A DNA stretch of 64,000 nt from positions 1 through 64,000 of the forward strand of contig NZ_JAIVAE010000008.1 of the NCBI RefSeq assembly GCF_020171785.1, read 5' to 3'. The stretch is from Guptibacillus hwajinpoensis (GTDB lineage: Bacteria; Bacillota; Bacilli; Bacillales; Guptibacillaceae). Shown piece by piece: positions 63,430-64,000 of the stretch (positions are counted from its first letter, which is position 1; each line of letters begins with the position of its first letter). Position numbers and translations under genes: made by a program. The notes below the pieces were generated by a model. The model did no database searches. It was given only the letters and a program-made list of their open reading frames with translations, and was not told the DNA's origin.

Positions 63430-64000
63430 CTATTCTTCTTGATCCGTAATCAACATATGCCCCGGCGCATGTGTAATCATCATTTCAGGCTTTACGTTTA
63501 AGCCAACATACTGAGGTGTCACGCCGCACGCCCAGAACACAGGGATGCGTTCTTCTTCATCAAAAGGAGGAAATTCTCCGTAGTCTGGTTTTTCAATGTC
63601 CTGAATGCCAATCTCAGATGGGTGCCCAACGTGGATCGGAGCACCGTGCGCGTGTGGGAACTTTGATGTAATGGCAATGGTCTGATCAAGCTCTTCTTTC
63701 CGAATCGCTCTCATGCTGACGACCATATTCCCGTTAAACTGACCCGCTTCTTCGCACGGAATATTTGTTTGATACATTGGCACAACGAGATCCATTTCCT
63801 GGTGAAGTAGACTAATGCCGCGTTCCACAAGCGCTTTTTCAAAAGTAAAACTACATCCTAATAGAAACGTGACATAGTCCTCTTGCCAGACGTCCTTAAG
63901 GTCAAGCGTCTCCTTCTCTAACTCCCCGTTTTTGTAAATGCGGTATTTCGGAAGATCTGTTCGAATGTCTGCATCCGCAATGCGAGGGTTAACCTGACCT
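63430..64000 (-). CDS. DUF1445/YcsI-type putative hydro-lyase (partial)
   Basis: The frame is open to the right window edge, giving the last 190 or so residues; the start lies outside. LLGCSFTFEKAL, VPMYQTNIPC, NMVVSMRAI, HVGHPSEIGI, FWACGVTPQ and THAPGHMLITD are the conserved blocks of the DUF1445 (YcsI, D-glutamate cyclase-like) family. Predicted lyase or cyclase acting on a small acid; cytoplasmic. Confidence 0.9.
   Translation of the reverse strand, partial: GQVNPRIADADIRTDLPKYRIYKNGELEKETLDLKDVWQEDYVTFLLGCSFTFEKALVERGISLLHQEMDLVVPMYQTNIPCEEAGQFNGNMVVSMRAIRKEELDQTIAITSKFPHAHGAPIHVGHPSEIGIQDIEKPDYGEFPPFDEEERIPVFWACGVTPQYVGLNVKPEMMITHAPGHMLITDQEE

Overview
The window looks like the chromosome of a spore-forming, Gram-positive member of the Bacillaceae with moderate-to-low GC. 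Supporting signs are the forespore-type glcU-gdh pair, a KinB-like kinase, a Spo0E-type phosphatase, strong AGGAGG-type ribosome binding sites, frequent TTG/GTG starts, T-box and yybP-ykoY leaders, and adeR-ald, dacC, guaC and psd genes of Bacillus type. A marine or alkaliphilic relative of Bacillus is my guess; the genus cannot be fixed from sequence reading alone.

From 1 to about 43.2 kb the window is ordinary chromosome. It holds a lipoprotein hydrolase, a catalase, a Mn2+-riboswitch-controlled cation exchanger, an RsbR-type STAS protein, the KinB-like kinase, glcU-gdh, an FNT channel, a P450 behind a TetR-type operator, several MFS transporters, an LtaS-family enzyme, a secreted lipase-like protein, ppsA, adeR-ald, psd, a VOC/GyrI-like operon, guaC and dacC. 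Two intergenic arrays (20.5 kb and 26.9 kb) each carry five copies of a short word at a strict 20-21 bp step. The second abuts a broken methyltransferase gene. A T-box leader controls one MFS transporter (29.3-30.9 kb).

From about 43.2 to 62.2 kb the sequence becomes more AT-rich, and almost every gene is small, unrelated to its neighbours and on the minus strand: GNATs, small membrane proteins, lipoproteins, metallopeptidases, an Mrr-like restriction protein and an ECF sigma/anti-sigma pair. Between 44.9 and 60.7 kb nearly every gene is followed, 1-67 bp after its stop codon, by a member of one repeat family. Long copies are 96-100 bp: an outer box TAATACCAATTATTTCAAA, a hairpin, and an inner box near GCTCCGAGATTATTGAAGA (plus-strand reading). 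Short copies keep only the hairpin and inner box. I count 8 long and 10 short copies in one orientation. The layout (gene plus 3' hairpin repeat, same strand, unrelated cargo, broken genes, one 207-bp duplication) resembles a gene-cassette array, but the repeats do not look like classical integron attC sites and no integrase is in the window. This is the most interesting feature here.

The last part (62.3-64 kb) returns to ordinary genes: a GNAT, a small membrane protein and a partial YcsI-type (DUF1445) gene running off the end.
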